Part shown: one piece after another, positions 17,974 to 27,070 of the stretch
Numbering within the stretch: the first letter of the stretch is position 1
Layout: each line of letters begins with the position of its first letter
Assembly: GCF_003201975.1 (NCBI RefSeq)
Contig: NZ_QJJQ01000001.1
Coordinates: 248,001-312,000 of the forward strand
Length of the DNA: 64,000 bases
Origin: Pseudogracilibacillus auburnensis
GTDB lineage: Bacteria > Bacillota > Bacilli > Bacillales > Amphibacillaceae
Direction of reading: 5' to 3'
Notes under the pieces: model-generated
Seen by the model: only the letters and a program-made list of their open reading frames with translations
Database searches by the model: none
Told to the model about the DNA's origin: nothing
Position numbers and translations under genes: made by a program

Positions 17974-18132
17974 GTAAACACCCATTCATAAATAAAGTTA
18001 GCAAACATTGTTTACGGAAGAAAATTTTACGTATCGTATTTTTAGTATAGTATAATGAAATTCAAATAGCTTACTATATAACTTGAAAATAAGGTTAGAA
18101 GAATAAAATCTTAAAAAGAAAGGTGATATAAA

Positions 18133-18612
18133 ATGAATGAAGTAAAAAATGCGATTCAAGATGACTATGGAGATGATTATGCTTGGTGTTACGGCTGTGG
18201 GCGAAATAATGAGTCAGGTCTTCATTTGCGTACAGGTTGGAAAGGGGATAAGACGTTAACAATATATACGCCTCGAGAAGAACATAAGGCAATTCCAGGA
18301 TTTATATATGGTGGATTAATCGCTTCTGTTATCGACTGTCATGGAACAGGATCAGCAGCACTTGCCTTACACCGAAAGCTGGGTCATGAACCAGGAGATG
18401 GAGTAGAAGCACCACGTTTTGTCACTGCTTCTTTACATGTTGACTTTATGAAACCAACTCCTGAAGGTATTCCTTTACGTGCAATAGGAGAAGTAGTAGA
18501 AATTCATCCAAAAAAGTGGAAAGTAGTTACAGAAGTTTTTGCTGGGGATGTGTGTTGTGCAAAAGGAGAAGTAATTGCCGCTGTTATGCCAGATACCTTT
18601 ATGAAAAAATAA
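18133..18612 (+). CDS. Hotdog-fold thioesterase, PaaI-like
   Basis: 159 aa, single hotdog domain. The core reads 'FIYGGLIASVIDCHGTGSA' split by the central helix (Gly-Gly and Asp at the active-site position), followed by 'SLHVDFMKPTP'. An unusual N-terminal 'WCYGCGRNNESGLHL' with two Cys marks the subgroup. It probably hydrolyses an acyl-CoA; the acyl group is unknown. ATG after AAAGGTGATATAAA. The ABC gene pair follows 70 bases later and may be a separate unit. Confidence 0.87.
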   Translation: MNEVKNAIQDDYGDDYAWCYGCGRNNESGLHLRTGWKGDKTLTIYTPREEHKAIPGFIYGGLIASVIDCHGTGSAALALHRKLGHEPGDGVEAPRFVTASLHVDFMKPTPEGIPLRAIGEVVEIHPKKWKVVTEVFAGDVCCAKGEVIAAVMPDTFMKK

Positions 18613-18683
18613 TTACCATTTAATTGCTAATACCCGTATGTTAGACTAATGGTAATTAGTTCCTATTGGAGGTGGGTTTTATT

Positions 18684-19481
18684 ATGATGCAAGAAATAAT
18701 TTTAAAATTGCGCGATGTAGAGATGAGTTTCGGGACAAAGCAAGTACTAAATGGTATCAATTTAGACGTTTATAAAGGGCAAATTATCGGGTATATTGGT
18801 CCAAATGGAGCTGGGAAAAGTACGACATTAAAAATTATGCTCGGTTTAATCGATGGTTATGAAGGCAATGTTGAACTATTTGGGGAAGATATTGCAAGCG
18901 GTGATGTCACTTATAAGCGGCGGATTGGTTATGTTCCAGAAAATGCAGACCTATATGACAATTTAACGGCATGTGAGTATATCACTTTTGTTGGAGAATT
19001 ATATGGATTAACACGAAAAGAAGCAGAAGATAAAGGGTTACAGCTCCTTACTCAATTTGAGATGGAAGACGTTTTTCATCAAAGAATTTCTTCATTTTCG
19101 AAAGGAATGCGGCAAAAAGTATTAATTGTTTCTAGTCTTATCCACAATCCAGATCTTATTTTTTTAGATGAACCATTAAGCGGACTTGACGCAAATAGTG
19201 TTATGGTCATTAAAGATATTTTAGAAGAGTTGAAAAAACGAGGGAAAACAATCTTTTATTCATCCCATATGATGGACGTTGTGGAACGAATTAGTAGTCG
19301 AATTATTTTACTTGTCAACGGTAAAATTGCCGCTGATGGAACCTTTGAAGAGTTAAAGGAGCAAAATAAAGAAGGGTCGTTAGAAGGGATTTTCAATCAA
19401 TTAACAGGTTTTGACGCTCATAAGGAGACAGCAGCTACATTCGTCTCTATTGTGACTGGGAAGGCGAGCGATCAAGAATGA
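18684..19481 (+). CDS. ABC transporter ATP-binding protein
   Basis: Single nucleotide-binding domain, about 266 aa, of the ABC-2 export type. Walker A GPNGAGKST, Q-loop region 'IGYVPENADLYDNL', signature variant FSKGMRQK, Walker B LIFLDEPLSGLD, and switch His in SSHMMD. GGAGGTGGG precedes ATG 18684. It overlaps the permease gene by 4 bases and forms a two-component exporter with it. The cargo is unknown. Confidence 0.92.
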   Translation: MMQEIILKLRDVEMSFGTKQVLNGINLDVYKGQIIGYIGPNGAGKSTTLKIMLGLIDGYEGNVELFGEDIASGDVTYKRRIGYVPENADLYDNLTACEYITFVGELYGLTRKEAEDKGLQLLTQFEMEDVFHQRISSFSKGMRQKVLIVSSLIHNPDLIFLDEPLSGLDANSVMVIKDILEELKKRGKTIFYSSHMMDVVERISSRIILLVNGKIAADGTFEELKEQNKEGSLEGIFNQLTGFDAHKETAATFVSIVTGKASDQE

Positions 19482-21106
19482 CATATTTTCAACCACTTAA
19501 AGTAGTCGATTTTTTTCGTCCCTTGTTTGAAAAAATGAAGATTGATTATGTAGTGATGAGAAAAATAGTCGAAGTAAAATTGCTGATGGATGGAAGGCGT
19601 GTACCGACTGTTTTTAGTAGTTCAACAAAACAAAAAGGCAACCAATTTATGAAGTCCCTTTTGATTTATATGCTGTATAGTTTAATTTTGCTTTTCTTTA
19701 TTTTTGGGGATCAATATATGTTTCAAATGAGTTTCGTTTTTGGGATTTCCATGTTTTTACTGATGACTTCTATGATTGCAGATTTTTCATCTGTTTTACT
19801 CGATGTTCGTGATAAAACGATTTTACATACAAAACCAGTTCATTTACGGACAATTAATGCAGCAAAAATGGTTCATGTTATCATTTATATGACTCTACTT
19901 ACAGGTGCGTTTACAGTTATTCCCGCGTTGGTCATGCTTTTTTCACAAGGCCTATTCTTTTTTCTTCTTTTTCTTTTGACGATTATTTTATTCGTATCAT
20001 TTATTATCGCTTTAACGTCTCTTATCTACATGTTTGTGCTACGCTTTTTTAGTGGGGAACAGTTAAAAGACCTGATCAATTATATACAAATCATCCTATC
20101 GGCTGGAGTAATTATTGGCTATCAAATTGTCATTCGAGCATTTGAATATGCTGGTTTCACATTTGAATTTACCTTTTCATGGTGGAATGTATTTATTCCT
20201 CCCATGTGGTTTGCTGCTCCATTTGAATTGTTGATAGCAAGGAACTTTTCTAGTGGAATCATTGTTTTAACTGTTCTTGCAGTTATAATTCCAATTATTT
20301 CTATCCTGCTCTATTACGCATTAATGCCTTCCTTTGAACGAAATTTAAAAAAATTAAAGGAAGAATCGGGCACAGCTAGACGTAAAAGATGGCAATTTAG
20401 TACCTTATGGGAAAAAATCATTTGTTTTCATAAAGAGGAGCGAATGTTTTTCAGATTTGCCAATCAAATAATGGGTGCGGAGCGAGAATTTAAACTAAAA
20501 GTATATCCATCACTCGGGATCGCTCTTGTGTTCCCGTTTATCTTTATTTTTAACGATTTAAGTTATCTATCTTTAGAGGAGATAAGAGAAGGAAATTCAT
20601 TTTTACAAATATATTTTGTTAATATTATTGTCGGAATCGTTGTCCATATGTTATCTTTTTCCGGCAAATATAAAGGTGCGTGGATTTTTAAAGCGGCTGG
20701 AGTAGAGCATCCTAATGAAATGAATGGAGCAACGATCAAAGCATTTCTTGTGAAATTGTATGTACCGATCTTTTTTATTGTGGGGACAATCTATTGTTTT
20801 ATCTTTTCGCCACGGATTATTGTACATCTTTTTATCGTATTCTTAGCTGCTATCCTTTTAGCCATTTTATCTTATTTTTTAACGAGCAAAGGTGAATTTC
20901 CATTTTCAAAACCATTTGAAAGTATCCAACAAGGCGGTGGGAGTACTGTTACGGTTATTCTGATAATGATTTTTACCGCACTTTTAGCGGGTCTACATTA
21001 TGTGATGATATTAATTCCTTATGGTATGTATGTTTATTTGATCGTATTAATAGTGACCATTTTTATTTTGTGGAGAAATTTATTTTCGAAAAAGTCGATG
21101 GAATAG
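19478..21106 (+). CDS. ABC transporter permease, partner of the 18684 ATPase
   Basis: 542 aa integral membrane protein with about 10-12 hydrophobic segments arranged in two halves separated by a charged cytoplasmic region (residues about 285-345). The ATG overlaps the ATPase stop (4-base overlap), so the pair is translationally coupled. No known substrate motif. A weak hairpin, GGAAGGCAC/GTGCTTTC at 21132-21150, follows but has no T-run. Confidence 0.85.
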   Translation: MTYFQPLKVVDFFRPLFEKMKIDYVVMRKIVEVKLLMDGRRVPTVFSSSTKQKGNQFMKSLLIYMLYSLILLFFIFGDQYMFQMSFVFGISMFLLMTSMIADFSSVLLDVRDKTILHTKPVHLRTINAAKMVHVIIYMTLLTGAFTVIPALVMLFSQGLFFFLLFLLTIILFVSFIIALTSLIYMFVLRFFSGEQLKDLINYIQIILSAGVIIGYQIVIRAFEYAGFTFEFTFSWWNVFIPPMWFAAPFELLIARNFSSGIIVLTVLAVIIPIISILLYYALMPSFERNLKKLKEESGTARRKRWQFSTLWEKIICFHKEERMFFRFANQIMGAEREFKLKVYPSLGIALVFPFIFIFNDLSYLSLEEIREGNSFLQIYFVNIIVGIVVHMLSFSGKYKGAWIFKAAGVEHPNEMNGATIKAFLVKLYVPIFFIVGTIYCFIFSPRIIVHLFIVFLAAILLAILSYFLTSKGEFPFSKPFESIQQGGGSTVTVILIMIFTALLAGLHYVMILIPYGMYVYLIVLIVTIFILWRNLFSKKSME

Positions 21107-21187
21107 TGTTATTGGAGTAGCTTTATGTAGGAAGGCACTTGTGCTTTCTATATGATCCGGCGTAATAGTAACGGGTTTACTACCATA

Positions 21188-21370
21188 ATAATAACTCAAC
21201 TTTCGCACCAATAAAATGAGTCCAAACAGTTCGCTTGATTAAGGTTGGGATGCTTCTAATTATATCTTGACAAACTTGGTATGGAAAACTGTATTCCAAA
21301 AGAGGCACTGCCAATATTTTTCCAACAAAATAGATTTGTTGTTTTTTTCTATAAGATATAAACTGTGCAT
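21188..21370 (+). repeat. Family C element, left arm
   Basis: Starts with CTCAACTTTCGCACCAATAA and ends with TATAAACTGTGCATTC. The same 180-base segment occurs at 53168-53352. An inverted right arm ending ACTGAGAAAGTTGAG lies at about 22375-22530, so the two arms bracket the 20-bp array. A 60-base minimal form with both ends is at 59987-60050. Confidence 0.75.
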
Positions 21371-22213
21371 TCTTCCCATGAACTGCGCATTCCCGTATTG
21401 AACTCTACATTATTCGATGGAACTGCGGATTCCCGTATTGAACTGTGCATTAGTCGCATGAACTGCGCATTCTCGTATTGAACTCTGCATTATTCGATGG
21501 AACTGCGCATTCCTGTATTGAACTCTGCATTATTCCGATGAATTGCGCATTCTCGTATTGAACTGTGCATTAGTCGCATGAACTGCGCATTCCCGTATTG
21601 AACTCTGCATTATTCGATGGAACTGCGCATTCCCGTATTGAACTCTACATTATTCGATGGAACTGCGGATTCCCGTATTGAACTGTGCATTAGTCGCATG
21701 AACTGCGCATTCTCGTATTGAACTCTGCATTATTCGATGGAACTGCGCATTCCTGTATTGAACTCTGCATTATTCCGATGAATTGCGCATTCTCGTATTG
21801 AACTCTGCATTAGTCGCATGAACTGCGCATTCCCGTATTGAACTCTGCATTATTCGATGGAACTGCGCATTCTCGTATTGAACTCTGCATTATTCGATGG
21901 AACTGCGCATTCCCGTATTGAACTTTACATTATTCGATGGAACTGCGCATTCCTGTATTGAACTCTGCATTATTCCGATGAATTGCGCATTCTCGTATTG
22001 AACTCTGCATTATTCGATGGAACTGCGCATTCCCGTATTGAACTCTGCATTATTCCGATGAACTGCGGATTCCCGTATTGAACTTTACATTATTCGATGG
22101 AACTGCGGATTCCTGTATTGAACTGTGCATTAGTCGCATGAACTGCGGATTCCCGTATTGAACTCTGCATTATTCCGATGAACTGCACATTCTTGTATTG
22201 AACTCTACATTTT
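21361..22213. repeat. 20-bp x 42 tandem array (non-coding)
   Basis: 42 consecutive 20-base units in perfect register with no insertion or deletion, plus a 13-base partial unit. The general form is AACT-NN-GCATT-N9. Even units end in CGTATTG and odd units in CGATGG or CGCATG, giving a 40-bp dimer. A 240-bp higher-order repeat is visible (21421-21660 against 21661-21900). Stop codons and the non-triplet period rule out coding. Confidence 0.97.
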
Positions 22214-22535
22214 GCTTCTGACATTCCTTAGCGAAGGGGGAAAGTGAGGAGGCTCACCAGCCGCCCACGGTAAAGGAGACACTGTGAAAGCAAGTGAAAA
22301 CGTAGCTAGAACAGATGTCGCTCTTATGCCTGTGGTGAAAGCGGAGTGCATTTCCTTAGCGGTTGGCTAAAATGTTTCTGCGCAGTTTATTTCAAATGCG
22401 TGATAAAAAGAAACAAAATAAATGAAAGAGCAAGGGAATATAGAATATACAAATTGCTTTAGAGTAAATAGTTATCCAAACATAATTATCCGAAAGCTTA
22501 TTTGTCCATTCCACACTGAGAAAGTTGAGATAATA
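22214..22535 (-). repeat. Family A fragment and family C right arm
   Basis: Bases 22225-22375 resemble inverted family A (CTTAGCG, AGGCTCACCAG, GGCTAAAATG). Bases 22375-22530 carry CTGCGCAGTTTATTTC and end TTTGTCCATTCCACACTGAG / AAAGTTGAG, the inverted counterpart of the left arm at 21188. Bases 22536-23034 contain no gene that I can support. Confidence 0.55.
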
Positions 22536-23034
22536 ATCTTTTTAAAAAAAGTTGAATTTATATATAAAATAGTGTTTTCGTGAACCTGACACTAGTTAAA
22601 ACGCAATTTTGTGTAGAGAGAAAAGCCATTTTGAAGGGTCTGAGCATTGCTATTATGCACTTTTATCCTTTTGACTGCTAAAACGGATTCCGTTATGCTT
22701 ACAGTGCAAGTAAAAGTTACTAGCTTCTAAAGAGGCACTCGTTGCTAGTCACTCGCTTAGCTAACGAAAGGGGGAGCGAATGAATATGTCATAACATGAT
22801 GTCTTGAAAAATGAACCTGGCTTTATCGCCAATGTGATAATCAATTGCCTCCATACTTATCTTGATTGTCCTAACAACTCCACTCCATTCATTTTCAAGA
22901 TACATGTAAGTTGGTAAAATGAATACGTTTTTCTAAGTTCATGTGAATTTCAAGAGTACAAGTTCATTCGGTAGGGAGAATGACGATGGTTCATACTTTT
23001 TATTGTTGGAAAAGGTTTAAAAGAGGAAATGGAC

Positions 23035-23067
23035 GCCTGTGCCTAGGGAGCACAGGCTATTTTTTTA
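23035..23067. terminator. Terminator downstream of the ABC permease
   Basis: GCCTGTGC and GCACAGGC form a perfect 8-bp stem. The plus strand continues TATTTTTTT and the minus strand, after GTCCA, TTTCCTCTTTT. The only nearby gene is the minus-strand permease, whose last codons overlap this site. Confidence 0.7.
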
Positions 23068-24666
23068 TCCAAAAATATCTCGTCTATTATAACGAATAAA
23101 GCCAATGATGGAAAGGGAAACAGTTATAAAAAGTAACACTGCCATTTCAGTCAAATTAATTTCTTCGACTGGGATTTCAGGTATATAATGATATGGTGAT
23201 AGGTTGCCAAGCCAATCTGGTAGTTGTAATAAAGCCCCTAAATAAATGACAACAAATGAATAACTTAAGTAAAACCAGATAACACTTGAGCGTTTTGGAA
23301 TAAACCCGATGAATAGAACAGTTAAACTAATCATCAGCCAAATAGCAGGCAAATAAACGAAAGCTGCTTTCAAAGTAGGCATCAAACTAATAGGATCTTC
23401 CATCACAGTTGAAGCAGCAGCCCAAAGGCCAAATCCAGTTAAGGATAACATCATAATGGATACAAGAATGGCAATGATAAGGGAGCTACCTAAAAGTGTA
23501 TTTCGGGAAACTGCTCGACTGAATAAATGCTCTATGCGATTTTTTCGTTCCTCACTTACTATTTTTAACATGATCATAAGTGGGGGAATGGAGCTGACCA
23601 TCGCCATTATTTTCATTAATAATGTCATAAATTGCTCTGTCAAAGAAACACCTTCATTTGCAGCTAATAATTGTTGCATCATTTCATTATCGTTAAAAAA
23701 TGATTCAAGATCACCAAATATAGAACCATAAGATACCCCTAAAATAAATAGTCCTATTGCCCATGAAATAATGGCGGTTCGTTGAAGTCGTAAAAACAAA
23801 CCAGTTGGGCTTTGTAAAAAACGGCTTGCAAATTTCTTCCCAGGTCGTGCTGGTAGTAAACCTGCTTCCAAATCACGTTTCGCATGCAAATAAAAAGCAA
23901 AAAATAGAAGCAATAAGCTGATCCCTATCGTTCCTAAAACAGGCCACCAATTATTTTCGACAAACACTTTCGAATGTAAAATCCACCCGAGAGGAGATAC
24001 CCATGAAAGAACCTCGTTACTTACATCGCCGACTGCTCGAACAAGATAAAAAAGAAGTAAAGCGGCAATAGATAGCCCAATCGTCCCTCGTGCATTTTCC
24101 GACAGTTGCGCAAATACAGCAGTAAGAGCGGAGAAAAAGATTCCAATTCCACCTAAGGCAGCTCCATACAATAAAGATCCTTCTAAATCCATGCTTTCGA
24201 TTCCTAAAGCATATAAACTAAAACCAATTCCAATCGCAAGTAGAAAATGAACGATGATTAATATCGTCATTGTGGCAGATAAATTGGCTAGGCGACCAGT
24301 TGGCATGGAACGAATAAGTTCGATTCTTCCAGCTTCTTCATCTGATCTTGTGTGCCGAGTGACGAGTAAAATACTCATGATGGCAACAACAATGGCTGTA
24401 AATAATAACATTTGGTGAGCCATCATTGCTCCAATTGTATAGTTATCAAGTCCATATCCTGGGCCGACCATTGCAATCATTGCAGGATTTTTCATCGTTT
24501 CAGCCATTCCTTGACGTTCTATTTCAGTTGTATATAAACGATGGAAAGCTTCCGCGACTAAAAAGGTAATTAGGATGAAAGAAGCAATCCAAATAGGAAT
24601 TCGAATACGATCTCTTCGAATGAGAAACCGCATAAGAGTTCCACAGTTCTCAAAAGATTGAGTCAT
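23065..24666 (-). CDS. ABC exporter permease (TetR-controlled)
   Basis: About 533 aa membrane protein with about 12 hydrophobic segments in two halves, of the ABC-2 'polyketide antibiotic exporter' type. Charged cytoplasmic loops include 'RHTRSDEEAGRIELIRS' and, in the second half, 'VSEERKNRIEHLFSRAVSR', the repeated amphipathic motif typical of the family. ATG 24666 is 11 bases from GGAGG; a TTG at 24669 is equally possible. It follows the ATPase gene by about 30 bases. With the TetR gene it forms an inducible exporter operon. Confidence 0.88.
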   Translation of the reverse strand: MTQSFENCGTLMRFLIRRDRIRIPIWIASFILITFLVAEAFHRLYTTEIERQGMAETMKNPAMIAMVGPGYGLDNYTIGAMMAHQMLLFTAIVVAIMSILLVTRHTRSDEEAGRIELIRSMPTGRLANLSATMTILIIVHFLLAIGIGFSLYALGIESMDLEGSLLYGAALGGIGIFFSALTAVFAQLSENARGTIGLSIAALLLFYLVRAVGDVSNEVLSWVSPLGWILHSKVFVENNWWPVLGTIGISLLLLFFAFYLHAKRDLEAGLLPARPGKKFASRFLQSPTGLFLRLQRTAIISWAIGLFILGVSYGSIFGDLESFFNDNEMMQQLLAANEGVSLTEQFMTLLMKIMAMVSSIPPLMIMLKIVSEERKNRIEHLFSRAVSRNTLLGSSLIIAILVSIMMLSLTGFGLWAAASTVMEDPISLMPTLKAAFVYLPAIWLMISLTVLFIGFIPKRSSVIWFYLSYSFVVIYLGALLQLPDWLGNLSPYHYIPEIPVEEINLTEMAVLLFITVSLSIIGFIRYNRRDIFG

Positions 24667-24699
24667 CAATTGGCACACCTCCATTAATTGCTTTCATCA

Positions 24700-25605
24700 T
24701 TAATTTGTACCTATAGAGGATTTTTCCGTCCCTTCATAATGGCGCATAAATAAATCCTCAAGTGTTGGTGGAGCACTTTCTAATTTACTAATGCCAAAAT
24801 CGCTAATATGTTTAATGACAGAATCAAGTTGTTCTGTATCAACTTGAAGGGAAATAGACAGGTCTTTTCCAGCGATATTGTGGATACCGGAAACTTTTTC
24901 TAATCCAGTTATCGGCGTTTTTGTTTCAACTTGTAAATTTGTCCGTGTAAGATGACGTAACTGGGTAAGTGATCCTGTTTCAATGATTTGCCCGTCACGA
25001 ATGATCCCAATTCGGTCGCATAATTTTTCAACTTCAGATAAAATATGGCTTGATAATAAAACACTTTTCCCGGAATTTTTTACTTTCAATACATTTTCTT
25101 GAAAAATTCGTTCCATGAGCGGATCAAGTCCCGATGTTGGTTCATCGAAAATATACAAATCAGCATTTGAAGCAAAAGCTGCTACAAGTGCTACTTTTTG
25201 TCTATTTCCTTTAGAATAAGTACGGCATTTTTTGGAAGGATCTAATTTAAATTGTTCGATCAATTCTTCGCGTAGCTTACGATTATTTGTTCCTTGCAGT
25301 TTTACAAAAAGGTCAATTACTTCTCCACCTGTTAAATTTGGCCATAAATTCACATCACCAGGAACATATGCAATTCGTTTATGAATAGAGACAGCATCTT
25401 TCCAAACATCTTTTCCAAAAATAGTAGCTTCACCAGATGTTGCCTTCAAAATACCGAGCAAAATGCGAATGGTTGTCGATTTCCCCGCTCCATTTGGTCC
25501 GATAAAACCAAACACTTCGCCTTCATGCACTTCGATATTCACGCGATCAAGTGCTGTAAAACTTCCAAATTTTTTCGTCAGATCGACCGTTTTCAATAAA
25601 CTCAT
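24700..25605 (-). CDS. ABC exporter ATP-binding protein (TetR-controlled)
   Basis: 301 aa: N-terminal ABC domain with Walker A GPNGAGKSTT, 'IAYVPGDVNLWPNLTGGE', signature variant YSKGNRQK, Walker B LYIFDEPTSGLD and switch His in SSHILSE. A C-terminal extension of about 80 residues is typical of DrrA/CcmA-type antibiotic-resistance ATPases. ATG after GGGAGGTAGGGAA. Operon order is tetR, ATPase, permease. Export of a toxic compound is inferred. Confidence 0.92.
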   Translation of the reverse strand: MSLLKTVDLTKKFGSFTALDRVNIEVHEGEVFGFIGPNGAGKSTTIRILLGILKATSGEATIFGKDVWKDAVSIHKRIAYVPGDVNLWPNLTGGEVIDLFVKLQGTNNRKLREELIEQFKLDPSKKCRTYSKGNRQKVALVAAFASNADLYIFDEPTSGLDPLMERIFQENVLKVKNSGKSVLLSSHILSEVEKLCDRIGIIRDGQIIETGSLTQLRHLTRTNLQVETKTPITGLEKVSGIHNIAGKDLSISLQVDTEQLDSVIKHISDFGISKLESAPPTLEDLFMRHYEGTEKSSIGTN

Positions 25606-25690
25606 TTCCCTACCTCCCTTTATTTTCCTATGGTATACCCACCAATCAAAACATAGAGCCCCATATGCGAATGGGTTTTAGCGCTCCGTC

Positions 25691-26332
25691 TTAATGCAAC
25701 GCTTCTTTATAAAAAGCTTTCTTTAACACGTCTAAGTAGGCAAAAAATTCATCCCAATAAGGATCAAAATTTACATCTGTTAAATTTTTACCTTGTAGTT
25801 GAGCAATTAAATTGTTTTGATAGCCATCGATTGCCCATTGAATTAATTGAAAAGCTTTCTCTACTTCGAGGTCTGATCGAAATAAAGAAGTATCAATATT
25901 ATCGTATAATAACGAATACCCAAGCTTGGAAAATTTCTCAAACTTTTCTTGGATTGGCACCGGAAGCTTTGTTTGCTGATCGATAAAAATATTCCCAAGA
26001 AAATGAAATAAATCTGGGTGGTTAGCGTAAGCCTCCATTTTAATTTTTGTTGCTTGTTTTGTCCGTTCGATAAAATCAGTTGTTTTTGTATTCACTTTCT
26101 TAAAATATTCCATTTCAACAAAATCAAGACTGTAATTCAGTAGGTAATAAAAAAGGTCTTGTTTCGATTTAAAATAGTAAAACAGCATTCCTTTACCGAT
26201 ATTGGCATTTTGAACTATTTTATTTGTTGATGCTAGTTCATACCCTTTTTCGGCAAACTCTTTCATTGCAGCATTTAATATTTGTGTTTGTTTATTCTTA
26301 TCTAGATTGTTAAATGTTTTGATTTTCTCCAC
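25691..26332 (-). CDS. TetR-family repressor, start codon unclear
   Basis: 213 aa regulator with an N-terminal helix-turn-helix ('ASTNKIVQNANIGKGMLFYYF', split over two helices) and a helical ligand domain. The GTG at 26332 lies inside the Shine-Dalgarno AGGAGGTGG. The codon properly spaced (8 bases) is ATC at 26323, which would give M-K-T-F-N-N-L, the usual beginning of this subgroup. Start is therefore GTG with poor spacing or a rare ATC. It sits upstream of the exporter genes and two GACC-N5-GGTC palindromes flank its promoter, so it represses the operon and itself. Confidence 0.87.
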   Translation of the reverse strand: MEKIKTFNNLDKNKQTQILNAAMKEFAEKGYELASTNKIVQNANIGKGMLFYYFKSKQDLFYYLLNYSLDFVEMEYFKKVNTKTTDFIERTKQATKIKMEAYANHPDLFHFLGNIFIDQQTKLPVPIQEKFEKFSKLGYSLLYDNIDTSLFRSDLEVEKAFQLIQWAIDGYQNNLIAQLQGKNLTDVNFDPYWDEFFAYLDVLKKAFYKEALH

Positions 26333-26347
26333 CTCCTAAAAGAAATA

Positions 26348-26393
26348 GACCGAACTGGTCGATTTTAGTGTAACATAATAGACCACTGTGGTC
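26348..26393. promoter_or_regulatory. Twin TetR operators and promoter
   Basis: GACCGAACTGGTC (26348-26360) and GACCACTGTGGTC (26381-26393) are two GACC-N5-GGTC palindromes with start-to-start spacing of 33 bases, about three helical turns. On the minus strand TTGACC overlaps the distal operator and, 17 bases on, TACACT is the -10. The proximal operator covers the start region. Confidence 0.8.
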
Positions 26394-26429
26394 AATGGTC
26401 TTTTTTTGTCGGTAAGATGCAACCTTTTC

Positions 26430-26560
26430 TTACTTAAATTATTGCAACCTTAGGCATTCGTAGTAAAGGCTTGGCTCATTTATTTACATACGTGCAACAT
26501 CACCTAGTCAACACCTGTCGGCTTGCCAATCGGTGTGTTTACGAATGCCGGGTTTTCTAA
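26430..26560. repeat. Family B fragment
   Basis: GTAGTAAAGGCTTGGCTCA, ATACGTGCAAC..ACCTAGTC and GAATGCCGGGTTTTCTAA match in order the segment at 58670-58780. Non-coding. Confidence 0.6.
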
Positions 26561-26563
26561 TGT

Positions 26564-26986
26564 TTAGACAACTTCAATGACAAAACTAGTATATACTTCT
26601 TCATCAATCATGACGTCAATTGTCCAAAATCCACGTTCATCAAAGCCAATCTTTGCAGCATTTTCTCCTTGAATTTCATCTTTATATAATTCAACTATTT
26701 TTCCAGTATCCTCATGGGTAGCTATTAAAGTGTATGTTTTTCCGACGAGCTGATCGGTATGATCAAAGAAACTTAATTGGTACAGACGACCTTGATCCTT
26801 TAAAAAGTGCGGTTCATTTGGATCTCCGTTTATTTTTGTTATACCAAAACTAGCTTCGGCTCCAATATAATCGACATCGGCTACTGAGACACTGCCATTT
26901 TGTCGCCAGTTTTTATCTTGTCCATTACAACCGAAGATGAAGAGAATGCAAGAAAAAAATATAACGATCATCATTCGCTTGAACAT
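26564..26986 (-). CDS. Small lipoprotein, function unknown
   Basis: 140 aa. Signal peptide MFKRMMIVIFFSCILFIFGC with lipobox IFGC and Cys20. The mature domain of about 120 residues is mostly beta: 'YIGAEASFGITKINGDPNE', 'YTLIATHEDTGK', 'GFWTIDVMIDEEVY', similar in style to the DUF4871/YhfM lipoproteins of Bacillus, though I am not certain. ATG after GGGGAGTACATA. Single gene with a repeat fragment downstream. Confidence 0.78.
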   Translation of the reverse strand: MFKRMMIVIFFSCILFIFGCNGQDKNWRQNGSVSVADVDYIGAEASFGITKINGDPNEPHFLKDQGRLYQLSFFDHTDQLVGKTYTLIATHEDTGKIVELYKDEIQGENAAKIGFDERGFWTIDVMIDEEVYTSFVIEVV

Positions 26987-27033
26987 TATGTACTCCCCAA
27001 TCCAATTACTTATTTACCGATTATCTTCCATGG

Positions 27034-27039
27034 TATAAT
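27034..27039 (+). promoter_or_regulatory. Extended -10 promoter of the MBL-fold gene
   Basis: TGG-TATAAT is a perfect extended -10 element, with TTTACC 15 bases upstream. It lies 31 bases before the start codon. Confidence 0.6.
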
Positions 27040-27070
27040 AAGTAAACAATCAGTTGCAAGGAGAATATGA

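Noticed and set aside
21361-22213. CRISPR array
   Set aside because: Units are contiguous 20-mers with no unique spacers, and no cas genes are present.
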